DNA of 19,431 bases. Origin: an uncultured Lachnoanaerobaculum sp. Its GTDB lineage: Bacteria; Bacillota; Clostridia; Lachnospirales; Lachnospiraceae. The stretch is from the NCBI GenBank assembly GCA_946999385.1, contig CAMQCZ010000027.1, positions 1 to 19,431 of the forward strand, in the 5' to 3' direction. A program made the position numbers and the translations under genes. Within the stretch, counting starts at the first letter, position 1; every line of letters starts with the position of its first letter. Below are positions 1 through 7,798 of the stretch, in pieces. The notes beneath the pieces were generated by a model that ran no database searches, was not told where the DNA came from, and saw only the letters and a program-made list of their open reading frames with translations.

Positions 1-5
1 GTATA

Positions 6-236
6 TTATAAAGTATGTTCTAAACTTTTATAAACCTCATTAGGGCTTAGTCCATCAAACATTTTTCTAGGATAGTTATTCATAAAGTTTTCAATTTCTT
101 GTATTCTTTTTTTACTAAATCCCCCTATATCCATACTCTTTTCAATAAATCTTCTTATCAATTTATTGTTATTTTCATTACTCCATATCTCATACGAACA
201 GCATCTATGTTCATAAAATAAAGTACACTTTAAAAT
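6..236 (-). pseudogene. IS30-family transposase, C-terminal remnant
   Basis: Reading the minus strand from 236 gives about 76 open codons ending in TAA at 8..6. The translation contains SNENNNKLIRRF, then IQEIENFMNNYPRKMF and LSPNEVY. This is the C-terminal pattern of IS30-family DDE transposases, in which the glutamate of the NEN motif is the last catalytic residue. An in-frame stop at 239..237 lies directly upstream, and no start codon or N-terminal helix-turn-helix, first or second catalytic Asp is present, so about three quarters of the protein is missing. The element's end beyond the stop codon lies outside the window, so no terminal inverted repeat can be checked. It is a decayed insertion sequence end, not a working gene. 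Confidence 0.82.
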
Positions 237-240
237 TTAC

Positions 241-276
241 AATAACCAAGCTTATAAATATATAAGCTTGGTTATT
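241..276. terminator. Perfect 16-bp hairpin, end of the adhE operon
   Basis: The arms 241-256 and 261-276 are perfect inverted repeats of 16 bp around the 4-base loop AATA. The hairpin begins 8 bases past the stop of the kinase-like gene at 285. On the minus strand the U-tract is weak (UUAUU, then GUAAAUUUU). On the plus strand a longer U-rich stretch follows. It probably terminates the adhE-kinase transcript and may act in both directions. Confidence 0.7.
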
Positions 277-284
277 TATATTAT

Positions 285-1034
285 TTATTCATAATCAAAC
301 ACATCTATCCATTTTAACAATTTTTCTTTTTCATCTTTATTAGCTTTTTCAAGTCTTACAGCTGCAACTATAGGAAGCCATAAATTAATTAATCTTCTAC
401 TAATATTTGATTGCTTGCAAAATTCTTCAATATACATTTCAGCAATTTTTTCATCTTCAAATGATAATAACAAATAAGTCATGGCTGCATCGCTTGAAGC
501 ATTACCCTGAGTTGCATGTGCCCAGTCAATAATTGAATAATTACCCTTTTCATCTATTATAACATTGCTAGGATTATAATCTCCATGTAATACCTTTATA
601 TGGTCCTTCATACTATTTAATCTTATCATAAGCTCGTATCTACTATCTTTACTTATACATTCAAGATTATCTATAATTCTATTATACTTTGCCTTTAATT
701 TCGTAAGAAGAGGTGAACGTCTTGAATGAATATCCATTTGTATATTTACGAATTTTTCAATATATTCTTTTATTTTTGTAGGATTTTCCTTCATCAAAGT
801 TTCCAATGTTTTTCCATTTACCTTTTCTATTTCTATAGCAAAAGAATCATTTATATTAGTTACAGATAAAACCTTAGGTATATTTAATCCTGTTTCCTCA
901 ACTCTTGCATTATTTAAAGCTTCATTAAATACATCTGATTTTAGGTGCTTTTTATCAAATAATTTTACTACCCTATCTTCCAAATCATATACTGTTTTAT
1001 ACTCTCTTTTTACAATTATATTTTTTAATTCCAT
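285..1034 (-). CDS. APH/choline-kinase-fold phosphotransferase
   Basis: This 249-residue protein is a small kinase of the aminoglycoside phosphotransferase (APH) superfamily. Its catalytic loop HGDYNPSN (H150-N157) carries the catalytic Asp152, and IDW (169-171) holds the metal-binding Asp170. K24 in RVVKLF fits the ATP-binding lysine. ASSDAAMTYLL (180-190) matches the helix after the metal motif in this superfamily. No signal peptide or membrane segment is present, so it should be cytoplasmic. The start is supported by AAAGGAGA seven bases before ATG. The gap after adhE is only 18 bp, so it should be cotranscribed with adhE and share its control. The family also covers homoserine, choline, fructosamine and other small-molecule kinases, so the substrate is unknown. 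Antibiotic resistance should not be inferred from the fold. Confidence 0.85.
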   Translation of the reverse strand: MELKNIIVKREYKTVYDLEDRVVKLFDKKHLKSDVFNEALNNARVEETGLNIPKVLSVTNINDSFAIEIEKVNGKTLETLMKENPTKIKEYIEKFVNIQMDIHSRRSPLLTKLKAKYNRIIDNLECISKDSRYELMIRLNSMKDHIKVLHGDYNPSNVIIDEKGNYSIIDWAHATQGNASSDAAMTYLLLSFEDEKIAEMYIEEFCKQSNISRRLINLWLPIVAAVRLEKANKDEKEKLLKWIDVFDYE

Positions 1035-1052
1035 AGTAGTATCTCCTTTATA

Positions 1053-3653
1053 TTAATTTCCATAATAAGCATCTAAATAAATTTGCTTTAATTCACTTAT
1101 AAGTGGATATCTAGGATTTGCACCTGTACATTGATCATCAAATGCCTGCTCGCTCATCTTATCAAGTGTTTCAAGGAAGCTCTTTTCATCTATACCATAT
1201 TCTTTTATACTCTTTGGTATACCTATAACAGCTTTTAATTCTTCAATTTTTTTAATGAAATTCTCAAAAATCTCATCATCATCTTTTCCATTAACGCCTA
1301 TATATCTTGCTGATTCTATATATCTTTGTTTTGCCATAGGATACTCATATTGTGAAAATGTACCCATTTTAGTAGGTGCTTCACAAGCATTATATCTTAT
1401 TACATAGCTAAGAACCAAAGCATTTGCTACACCATGTGGAATATGATGAAAAGCTCCTAATTTATGTGCTAATGAATGATTTATACCGAGGAAGGCATTT
1501 GCAAATGCCATACCTGCTATGCAAGAAGCATCAGCCATTTTTTCTCTTGCCTTCGGATCATTTGCACCATTTTTATATGCTGATGGCAAATAATCAAATA
1601 CCAATTTCATTGCTCTAAGTGATAAGCTTTGTGTATATTCTGTTGCAAGCATTGATACATAAGATTCCAAGGCATGTGTAAATACATCAATACCGCTTGA
1701 GCTTGTCAAGCCTTTAGGCTGTAACATCATATTGTCAACATCTACTATAGCCATATTTGGTAATATTTGATAATCAGCTATCGGCCACTTAACTCCTGTA
1801 TCTGAATCTGTAATTATTGCAAAAGGTGTAACCTCTGAGCCTGTTCCTGAAGAAGTAGGTATAGCTACAAAATAAGATTTCTTGCCCATTTCAGGGAAGG
1901 TATAAATTCTCTTTCTAATATCCATAAAATCCATTGCCATATCTTCAAAATTGGCTTCAGGATTTTCATACATAACCCACATAATCTTAGCAGCATCCAT
2001 AGGAGAACCACCACCATAAGCTATAATAAGATCCGGCTCAAATTCTCTCATTTGTTTAAGACCTTCTCTAGCACATTGTAATGTAGGATCAGGTGTTACA
2101 CTATAAAAGCAGGTATGCTTTATTCCCAATTCTTCAAGCTTATCCGTTATAGGCTTTATATTTCCATTTTTATATAAAAATGTATCTGTTACTATAAAAG
2201 CCTTCTTTTTATTCATTACCTTTCCAAGCTCCTCAAGAGCAACAGGCATTGAACCTTTTTTGAAATAAACCTTCTCAGGTGCTCTAAACCAAAGCATATT
2301 TTCTCTCCTTATAGCTACTGTCTTAATATTTATCAGATGCTTTACACCAACATTTTCTGAAACTGAATTTCCACCCCAAGAACCACAGCCTAATGTCAAT
2401 GAAGGAGCTAGTTTGAAATTATACAAATCTCCTATTCCACCATGGGTTGAAGGAGTATTTATCAAAATACGGCAAGTTTTCATTGAATTTTCATATTTTT
2501 CAACCTTTTCTTTTTCCGTTTCAGAAATATATATTGAAGCCGTATGGCCATATCCACCGTCAGCAATCAATTTTTCTGCTTTAGAAACTGCATCATCAAA
2601 ATTTTTACATCTGTACATACCGAGTATTGGAGATAATTTTTCATGTGCAAATGCCTCTGTTATATCTACTGAGCTAACCTCTCCTATCAATATCTTTGTA
2701 GATTCCGGAACACTGAAGCCTGCCAGCTTAGCTATGTTACAAGCACTCTGTCCAACTATTTTTGCATTCAAAGCACCATTTATCAAAATAGTTTTCCTTA
2801 ATTTTTCTATTTCATCCTTATTCAAAAAATAACAAGCTCTATAAGCAAATTCTTTTTTTACTTCCTCATAAACCTTATCAAGCACACACACTGCCTGTTC
2901 TGAAGCACAGATCATACCATTATCAAATGTTTTTGATAAAATTATTGAATTTACAGCTAATTTTATATTTGCACTATCATCAATAATAGCAGGCACATTA
3001 CCCGGTCCTACACCAAGTGCAGGCTTGCCTGATGAATATGCAGCCTTAACCATTGCAGGTCCTCCGGTAGCTAAAATTATATCTGCTGTAGCCATAACCT
3101 CATTTGTAAGCTCTAAAGATGGAACATCTATCCATGAAATTATACCTTCAGGTGCTCCGGCTTTAACTGCAGCCTCCAAAACAACCTTAGCGGCTTCTAT
3201 TGTAGAATTTTTTGCTCTTGGATGTGGGCTTATTATTATTGCATTTCTAGTTTTCAAAGAAATTAAAGACTTAAAAATTGCTGTAGAAGTCGGATTTGTC
3301 GTAGGAATAACGGCAGCAACAACTCCTATAGGTTCTGCTATTTTTCTAATCCCAAAAGCAGTATCCTCTTCTAAAATCCCACATGTTTTGGTATCCTTAT
3401 ATTTATTATAAATATATTCAGCTGCATAATGGTTTTTTATAACCTTATCCTCCAAAACACCCATCTTAGTTTCTTCAACTGCCATTCTTGCTAATGGTAT
3501 ACGTGCTTTGTTTGCAGCCATAGCCGCTTCATAAAATATCTTATCAACCTGTTCTTGACTATACTTAGCAAAAATCTCTTGTGCTTTTCTAAGTTCAGAC
3601 ATTCTTTTTCTTAAGCTTTCGATGCTATCAACCAAATAAGTTTTATTCGCCAT
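1053..3653 (-). CDS. adhE: Bifunctional aldehyde-alcohol dehydrogenase AdhE
   Basis: This 866-residue protein has the usual length of AdhE, which reduces acetyl-CoA to acetaldehyde and then ethanol with two NADH, regenerating NAD+ in fermentation. Residues 1 to about 440 are the CoA-acylating aldehyde dehydrogenase half, with the nucleophile Cys249 in NGMICASEQ. Residues about 450-866 are the iron-dependent alcohol dehydrogenase half. There, GGGSPMDAAK (547-556) and SGTGSEVTPF (602-611) bind nucleotide, and Asp656, His660, His726 and His740 match the iron ligands known for E. coli AdhE. Both active sites look intact. The family forms filaments called spirosomes. AGGAGA precedes the ATG. A consensus promoter and a Rex-like operator lie just upstream, which fits NADH-responsive control. 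A kinase-fold gene follows 18 bp downstream. Confidence 0.98.
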   Translation of the reverse strand: MANKTYLVDSIESLRKRMSELRKAQEIFAKYSQEQVDKIFYEAAMAANKARIPLARMAVEETKMGVLEDKVIKNHYAAEYIYNKYKDTKTCGILEEDTAFGIRKIAEPIGVVAAVIPTTNPTSTAIFKSLISLKTRNAIIISPHPRAKNSTIEAAKVVLEAAVKAGAPEGIISWIDVPSLELTNEVMATADIILATGGPAMVKAAYSSGKPALGVGPGNVPAIIDDSANIKLAVNSIILSKTFDNGMICASEQAVCVLDKVYEEVKKEFAYRACYFLNKDEIEKLRKTILINGALNAKIVGQSACNIAKLAGFSVPESTKILIGEVSSVDITEAFAHEKLSPILGMYRCKNFDDAVSKAEKLIADGGYGHTASIYISETEKEKVEKYENSMKTCRILINTPSTHGGIGDLYNFKLAPSLTLGCGSWGGNSVSENVGVKHLINIKTVAIRRENMLWFRAPEKVYFKKGSMPVALEELGKVMNKKKAFIVTDTFLYKNGNIKPITDKLEELGIKHTCFYSVTPDPTLQCAREGLKQMREFEPDLIIAYGGGSPMDAAKIMWVMYENPEANFEDMAMDFMDIRKRIYTFPEMGKKSYFVAIPTSSGTGSEVTPFAIITDSDTGVKWPIADYQILPNMAIVDVDNMMLQPKGLTSSSGIDVFTHALESYVSMLATEYTQSLSLRAMKLVFDYLPSAYKNGANDPKAREKMADASCIAGMAFANAFLGINHSLAHKLGAFHHIPHGVANALVLSYVIRYNACEAPTKMGTFSQYEYPMAKQRYIESARYIGVNGKDDDEIFENFIKKIEELKAVIGIPKSIKEYGIDEKSFLETLDKMSEQAFDDQCTGANPRYPLISELKQIYLDAYYGN

Positions 3654-3670
3654 ATTTATCTCCTCTTTTT

Positions 3671-3688
3671 TTGTTATTTTTTTAACAT
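3671..3688. promoter_or_regulatory. Candidate Rex operator in the adhE leader
   Basis: The 18-bp sequence TTGTTATTTTTTTAACAT matches 12 of the 14 defined positions of the Rex consensus TTGTTAA-N4-TTAACAA. It spans about +1 to +18 relative to the start predicted from the adhE promoter, where a bound repressor would block transcription. Rex is the redox-sensing repressor that leaves DNA when NADH is high, and adhE is a classic target in clostridia. The A+T-rich background raises the chance of a fortuitous match, but the position is right. Confidence 0.65.
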
Positions 3689-3695
3689 TTATTAC

Positions 3696-3724
3696 ATTAT
3701 ATATTATTGATATTTTTTTGTCAA
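3696..3724 (-). promoter_or_regulatory. Consensus sigma-A promoter of adhE
   Basis: On the minus strand, TTGACA (3724-3719) and TATAAT (3701-3696) are exact consensus hexamers separated by the optimal 17 bases. The predicted start is near 3689, leaving a leader of about 36 nt that contains the Rex-like palindrome and the ribosome binding site. Confidence 0.85.
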
Positions 3725-3902
3725 ATGTTTTTTTTGTTTAAATTGATTTTATTATAATAATATAATTTGTTTTTTTATAATATCATTAATACTCACATAT
3801 TTATATTAATACTTTTATGCAATTTTATAGATTTATACTTTGATATATCAAAAATATTATATCATTATATCAATAAGCTTATATTTTCGGATTTTTTTTC
3901 AT

Positions 3903-3946
3903 AAAAATAACCTGATAAATATAAAATATTATATCAGGTTATTTTT
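3903..3946. terminator. 15-bp inverted-repeat hairpin, probable terminator
   Basis: The arms AAAAATAACCTGATA (3903-3917) and TATCAGGTTATTTTT (3932-3946) are perfect inverted repeats around a 14-base A+T-rich loop whose ends can pair further. Each arm ends in a run of five A or T, so the structure can terminate transcription in either direction. For minus-strand transcripts it lies about 280 bases beyond the stop of the cohesin-like gene and about 180 bases before the adhE promoter, and so would insulate the two. Confidence 0.65.
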
Positions 3947-4222
3947 GTTCAACTTTTATTTAAATATCTTTTTAAAATTAATATTTTTCTTGAATTATAA
4001 AATTAATAACAACCTTAATCTTATATGTAAAACTAATAGTTGTAAATATATTATTACAAGTCCAATAGCATTTTTATTTATAAATCAGGCTATATTTATA
4101 CTATATTAATAAAGCTCTTTCGACTTTAGGCTACCAAAATTCTCCTGCTTCAAGCTTGACATAAGTTTGAGGCTTGTAATCATTGTATAATTTTTGTTAT
4201 TTTTATAATTCTCAGAGTTTTT

Positions 4223-5854
4223 TTATTTTAAGTCTATTATCTCAAAATCAGCATCTAATTCTTGATCTTCTTCTACTTCTTCTTTATCCTTAGAAGCTTT
4301 TTCAAAATCAGCATCCAAAGTTTCTTCTTTTAATTTTTCCTCTTCTTTTACTTCTTCTTTTGTTTCTTCTTTTTCTTCAAAAGCCCTTTCAAGATCAGCA
4401 TCCGAAGTTTCTTCTTCTTTTAATTTTTCCTCTTCTTTTGCTTCTTCTTTTTTTTCTTCTTTTTCTTCAAAAGTCCTTCTGAGATCAGCATCCAAAGTTT
4501 CTTCTTCTTTTAATTTTTCCTCTTCTTTTACTTCTTTTAAATCTTCTTTTAAATTTTCTTTTGTTTCTTCTTTTTCTTCAAAAGCATCAATCTTAGAATC
4601 AACTTTTTCATTATAATTTTCTTTTTCTTTGTTTTTTTGTAAAAAATCTTCCAAGCTTTCTAATTCAAGCTTATCTTCATTAATATCCGAAGCTTCATTT
4701 TCATCTTCCTCAAATATTTCCGCTTTATCATCAAAATCATTATTTCTTTTGATTTTTTTAAATAAATAAACTATCAAGGCTATCAATAATATTATTACTA
4801 ATACTAGTAAATATAAGATATAAGTTAATATTTTACATGTATTTTTGCTTGACTTGTATTTATTATTTAAATCTTCGTTTTGAGTGCCAAAATATCTTTG
4901 TAAAGTTTTTTCTTTTAAATCATAAGAATAAAATCCTAATTCTCCATCTACATTTTTTCCATATACAAGGACAAAGTTTTTACCTGCATCAATTTCATCT
5001 ACCCATGCCTTAACCTTTGCACCGTTGACTTCGACTTCTGTCTGCTTTAATCCTTTAGGGATTTTCACATCAGCTTCAGGTTCAAAAAGATATATCGTTT
5101 TATCAAGTACACTTATTTGTATATTTGATATCGGCTTTTTATTCTCTCTTATAGCATTAATAGTATAAACTTTACTTGTAGAATTATCCGCAGCTAAAAC
5201 TTTTATTTCTATCTTATTTTCTCCATCAACGAAATTTTCATTACCTTTTATTTCTATTGTAGCATTTGCATCTTGTGCAACAGTATTAATTACCAAGGAA
5301 CTTATATCTTCAGTAATATCAACATTATAATTATCAATGTCCTCATTAAATTCAGGATTTAAAGAAAAACCGTCTATACTCAAGGAACTTAATTTTGCAT
5401 TATTAGATATAGTTGCTCCCGGTGTTATAGTAATCTTAGAGCTACCCTTTTGTGATATAGTAGCTGTTTTGCCATCAGAATCATAAACCTCATCCGAGCT
5501 TATTTCTATTTTTGTTTCTCCTGCTTTTAATGCTTTGAACTTTAAATTATATACCCATTCCTGCTTGCCGTCCTCAAGGGCTGAAATTTTTATTGTTCCT
5601 TCTCCACCCTGTGCGGCATTTCCTGAAATAAATTCAATATAATTTGTATCATATTTTAATAATAAATTAGTATTACCAAGATTTTCACCTGATAGACTGC
5701 TTATTTTTAATACAACATTAACTTCATTTCCTTGAATAACAGACGGATCACTAAAAGCTATTTTTGTATCTAAAGCATAAGAATTAAATGTATTAATAAA
5801 TCCTAAGCTTATTAGAAATATAAATATAAAAATATTTCTTTTTAATATTTGCAT
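4223..5854 (-). CDS. Membrane-anchored cohesin-like/cadherin-like surface protein
   Basis: I recognise the domains but not a named gene. The 543-residue protein begins with a signal peptide (about 1-27, cleavage near YALDT). Residues about 28-145 resemble a cohesin-type beta-sandwich: FSDPSVIQGNEVNVVLKI, then a YDTNYIEF strand. Residues about 152-237 match the cadherin-like beta-sandwich family: AKLSSLSIDGFSLNPEFN, then Y.V.I, then the YTINAIRE end. About 240-335 is a further extracellular region without a recognised domain. One transmembrane helix spans about 341-366 and is followed by KKIKR. The rest, to 543, is a Glu/Lys-rich intracellular tail with about 30-residue repeats ending in DAD[LF]. 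The start has AAGGAGAG four bases before ATG. It follows a wall hydrolase gene by 38 bp, so a role at the cell wall is inferred. No dockerin or cellulosome gene is present. Confidence 0.75.
   Translation of the reverse strand: MQILKRNIFIFIFLISLGFINTFNSYALDTKIAFSDPSVIQGNEVNVVLKISSLSGENLGNTNLLLKYDTNYIEFISGNAAQGGEGTIKISALEDGKQEWVYNLKFKALKAGETKIEISSDEVYDSDGKTATISQKGSSKITITPGATISNNAKLSSLSIDGFSLNPEFNEDIDNYNVDITEDISSLVINTVAQDANATIEIKGNENFVDGENKIEIKVLAADNSTSKVYTINAIRENKKPISNIQISVLDKTIYLFEPEADVKIPKGLKQTEVEVNGAKVKAWVDEIDAGKNFVLVYGKNVDGELGFYSYDLKEKTLQRYFGTQNEDLNNKYKSSKNTCKILTYILYLLVLVIILLIALIVYLFKKIKRNNDFDDKAEIFEEDENEASDINEDKLELESLEDFLQKNKEKENYNEKVDSKIDAFEEKEETKENLKEDLKEVKEEEKLKEEETLDADLRRTFEEKEEKKEEAKEEEKLKEEETSDADLERAFEEKEETKEEVKEEEKLKEETLDADFEKASKDKEEVEEDQELDADFEIIDLK
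4295..4582 (-). repeat. Coding tandem repeats in the acidic tail
   Basis: Residues 425-520 of the cohesin-like protein form three consecutive units of 37, 30 and 29 residues. Each starts FEEKEE, passes through KEEEKLKEE and ends in DAD[LF] plus three or four residues. A fourth DADF occurs at 534-537. The coding strand is almost all purine (GAA and AAA codons). Unit 1 is longer by an internal LKEDLKE-type insertion, so copy number and length could vary between strains by slippage or recombination. Confidence 0.85.
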
Positions 5855-5871
5855 AATCTCTCCTTAGTTTG

Positions 5872-5895
5872 TTTATTTATTTACTTATTTATTTA
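5872..5895. repeat. TTTA tetranucleotide repeat between surface genes
   Basis: Six successive 4-base units (TTTA x3, CTTA, TTTA x2) fill most of the 38-bp gap between the two surface genes. The last unit contains the stop codon of the upstream hydrolase gene. Slippage here would alter gene spacing but not either protein. Confidence 0.8.
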
Positions 5896-7593
5896 TGGTG
5901 CAACAAGTGATACATTACTCTCTTTTTTATTTGTATTCGATATATTTGCACCAGGTCCTATTAATTGTATATTATCATTTGTATTACTATTCATATTAGC
6001 ATTTGTATTATTATTTGTATCAATATTTATGCTATCATTAGATAGTGGCATAGCTTCATTATTTTCAGGCATATTATTGTATATAGGTATACAAAATTCC
6101 AGACTCGTATTTTTTAAATTCTGTGTATATGCTTTTGATAATTTTAATCCTTCTTTTGCAGCTCCTTCAATATTTGTCATATATTGATGCTTATATCTAT
6201 TAGTTCCTAAAACATTAAATTTCTTTAAGTATAATGTATTTTGACTTACTTTTACATAATTATCTCCATAATATTTTGCACCGCCTATAATAGCTTTCTG
6301 TCTACTATTCCATGGTCTGTCATAATCTCCTTCCTTGGATGCCCACCAAAGTCCTCTTTGTACAGGACTCTGATTTCCTTTTTGATAGGCCTCAATATTA
6401 AAATAATTATAATATCCTTGATAAGGAGCTGTGTTCCCACTTATAAGACCGCTACTGCCATTTATACCCTGCTCTTGAATAATCATAGCAGCTAATACAT
6501 AAGGATTAACCCCAGATATTTTCCCCGCTTCTAAAAGTATATCAACATAAGCCTTACCCGATAAATCCACATTATAATTTTTATCTTCAACTTTATTAAT
6601 ATTATTATTTATAAATGCTCCCGGACCAATCAACTCTTCATTCCGTTGAAGCTTACTATCATCTTTTATACCGGAGTTATTGTCGCCGGGTGAAGTTAAG
6701 CTTACATTCTTATTTTTTCTTGTTGGCGGATCTATACCTATAATTCCATTTCCCAAGCTTGTTAGGGATTGCTCCATATTATTTGAAATATTACCTGTTT
6801 TAGCCTTATAAGCTTCTCCAATATTATCTTTATTTGATAAAAATGTTCCGGATACTAAATTTTCCATAGAAGCTCTATTATAATTTCCGGTATAAGAGTT
6901 ATCTAAAAATTGAAAAATATAATCTTCATCTAAAAAATTTCTTGGGTCCATATAATATCTTATAATAGCTTCACTCGCAGAAACCCAGGCATTTGTATCA
7001 AAGCCAACCCAAGTTTTTGTATTAGGATTATATGCATCTTTTTTTATTGATTTCCATGAAGATATAGAATTTTTATGAACTAAATTTCTTCCTGTAAGAG
7101 ATTGATTATCTATAACTTCACTCCAATCTATATTAGTTTTTTGAGCCTTAAATATCCAAGCAGGATATCTGGTATGTAATTGTCGTAAATATTTTTTATA
7201 ATTTTCAGGAAAACCTTGAGCATTTAAGCTTTGTTCAAAATTAGCATCTTCCTTATATATAGCATTCGTATTATTTATTATTTTTATATATTTTTTATTA
7301 GCGAAGCCTTCTCTTGTCTGATTTGCAATCTTAAATTGTATTTTATACCATGAATCTTTTCCGGTATTTATTTCATCAATAATATTAACCTCAAATCCTT
7401 TTGGTAAAGTTGCAAGCTTTTTTGACTTTATACTTGCTTCAGTTCTTATATTCAATGAAGAGGCATTTACCTTGGCTGCACCGGCAGCTTCCACTTTTAC
7501 AATCTGAGTTATAAAGAGAAAAATCACACATATAAATATAAATATATTTAGAAGTAAAGTGATAAATCTACCCAAAATATTTTTTGAAAGCAT
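5893..7593 (-). CDS. SH3b-domain glucosaminidase-type cell-wall hydrolase
   Basis: The 566-residue protein starts with a long N-terminal hydrophobic segment (about 10-30), a signal peptide or anchor ending near EAAGAA. A bacterial SH3 domain (about 38-105; SSLNIRTEAS, then W83 and GFANKKYI) probably binds wall peptide. Residues about 125-265 hold a conserved region often found in clostridial wall hydrolases (YPAWIFKAQKTNIDWSEVI). About 345-500 resembles a LytG-type N-acetylglucosaminidase domain with the likely catalytic Glu374 in AAMIIQEQG and the later YYNYFNI and AIIGGAKYY segments. The low-complexity Asn-rich C-terminus repeats the motif LIGPGA, also seen at 321-326. AGGAGG lies four bases before ATG. 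It should cleave glycan strands during growth or division. The neighbour 38 bp downstream is another surface protein. The exact bond cut is inferred from family resemblance. Confidence 0.82.
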   Translation of the reverse strand: MLSKNILGRFITLLLNIFIFICVIFLFITQIVKVEAAGAAKVNASSLNIRTEASIKSKKLATLPKGFEVNIIDEINTGKDSWYKIQFKIANQTREGFANKKYIKIINNTNAIYKEDANFEQSLNAQGFPENYKKYLRQLHTRYPAWIFKAQKTNIDWSEVIDNQSLTGRNLVHKNSISSWKSIKKDAYNPNTKTWVGFDTNAWVSASEAIIRYYMDPRNFLDEDYIFQFLDNSYTGNYNRASMENLVSGTFLSNKDNIGEAYKAKTGNISNNMEQSLTSLGNGIIGIDPPTRKNKNVSLTSPGDNNSGIKDDSKLQRNEELIGPGAFINNNINKVEDKNYNVDLSGKAYVDILLEAGKISGVNPYVLAAMIIQEQGINGSSGLISGNTAPYQGYYNYFNIEAYQKGNQSPVQRGLWWASKEGDYDRPWNSRQKAIIGGAKYYGDNYVKVSQNTLYLKKFNVLGTNRYKHQYMTNIEGAAKEGLKLSKAYTQNLKNTSLEFCIPIYNNMPENNEAMPLSNDSINIDTNNNTNANMNSNTNDNIQLIGPGANISNTNKKESNVSLVAP

Positions 7594-7798
7594 TTTCCCT
7601 CCTAATCTATATCAATAATTTAAGCTTGGAAACTATATTAACAATATTTCCGAATAATATCAATAAATATATACTTCTTGTAAGATTTTTTCCTATATTG
7701 TAAGAAAAGTATAAGAGCATAAATATGCTATAAATACAATACTTACTCATTATCCAAGAAAAACCCTTCCAATTTATAAAGCAGTTGAATTTTCTTTC

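Larger units (their letters stand above)
3654..4222. other. 569-bp non-coding region upstream of adhE
   Basis: No credible gene is seen here on either strand. Besides the adhE promoter, Rex-like site and terminator hairpin, it holds the palindrome TGATATATCA (3841-3850) followed by two more ATATCA copies (3859-3864 and 3867-3872). It also holds an inverted repeat with TTGTAA/TTACAA arms (4040-4059). At 4147-4173 is an imperfect hairpin whose 11-bp stem pairs best in plus-strand RNA, using two G-U pairs. None of these can be assigned a function from sequence alone. Confidence 0.6.

Noticed and set aside
285..1034. Aminoglycoside resistance gene
   Set aside because: Only the kinase fold is shared. 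Co-transcription with adhE and the lack of resemblance to a known resistance subfamily argue for a housekeeping substrate.
3840..4109. 89-codon plus-strand open frame
   Set aside because: Its protein is a run of Ile, Asn, Phe, Leu and Lys as expected from A+T-rich DNA. It crosses the terminator hairpin and has no ribosome binding site.
4295..4582. CRISPR-like array
   Set aside because: The repeats are contiguous, in frame and coding, with no unique spacers.
4223..5854. Cellulosome component
   Set aside because: A cohesin-like fold alone is not enough. No dockerin, carbohydrate-binding module or cellulase is in the window, and the protein is membrane-anchored with a large tail inside the cell.
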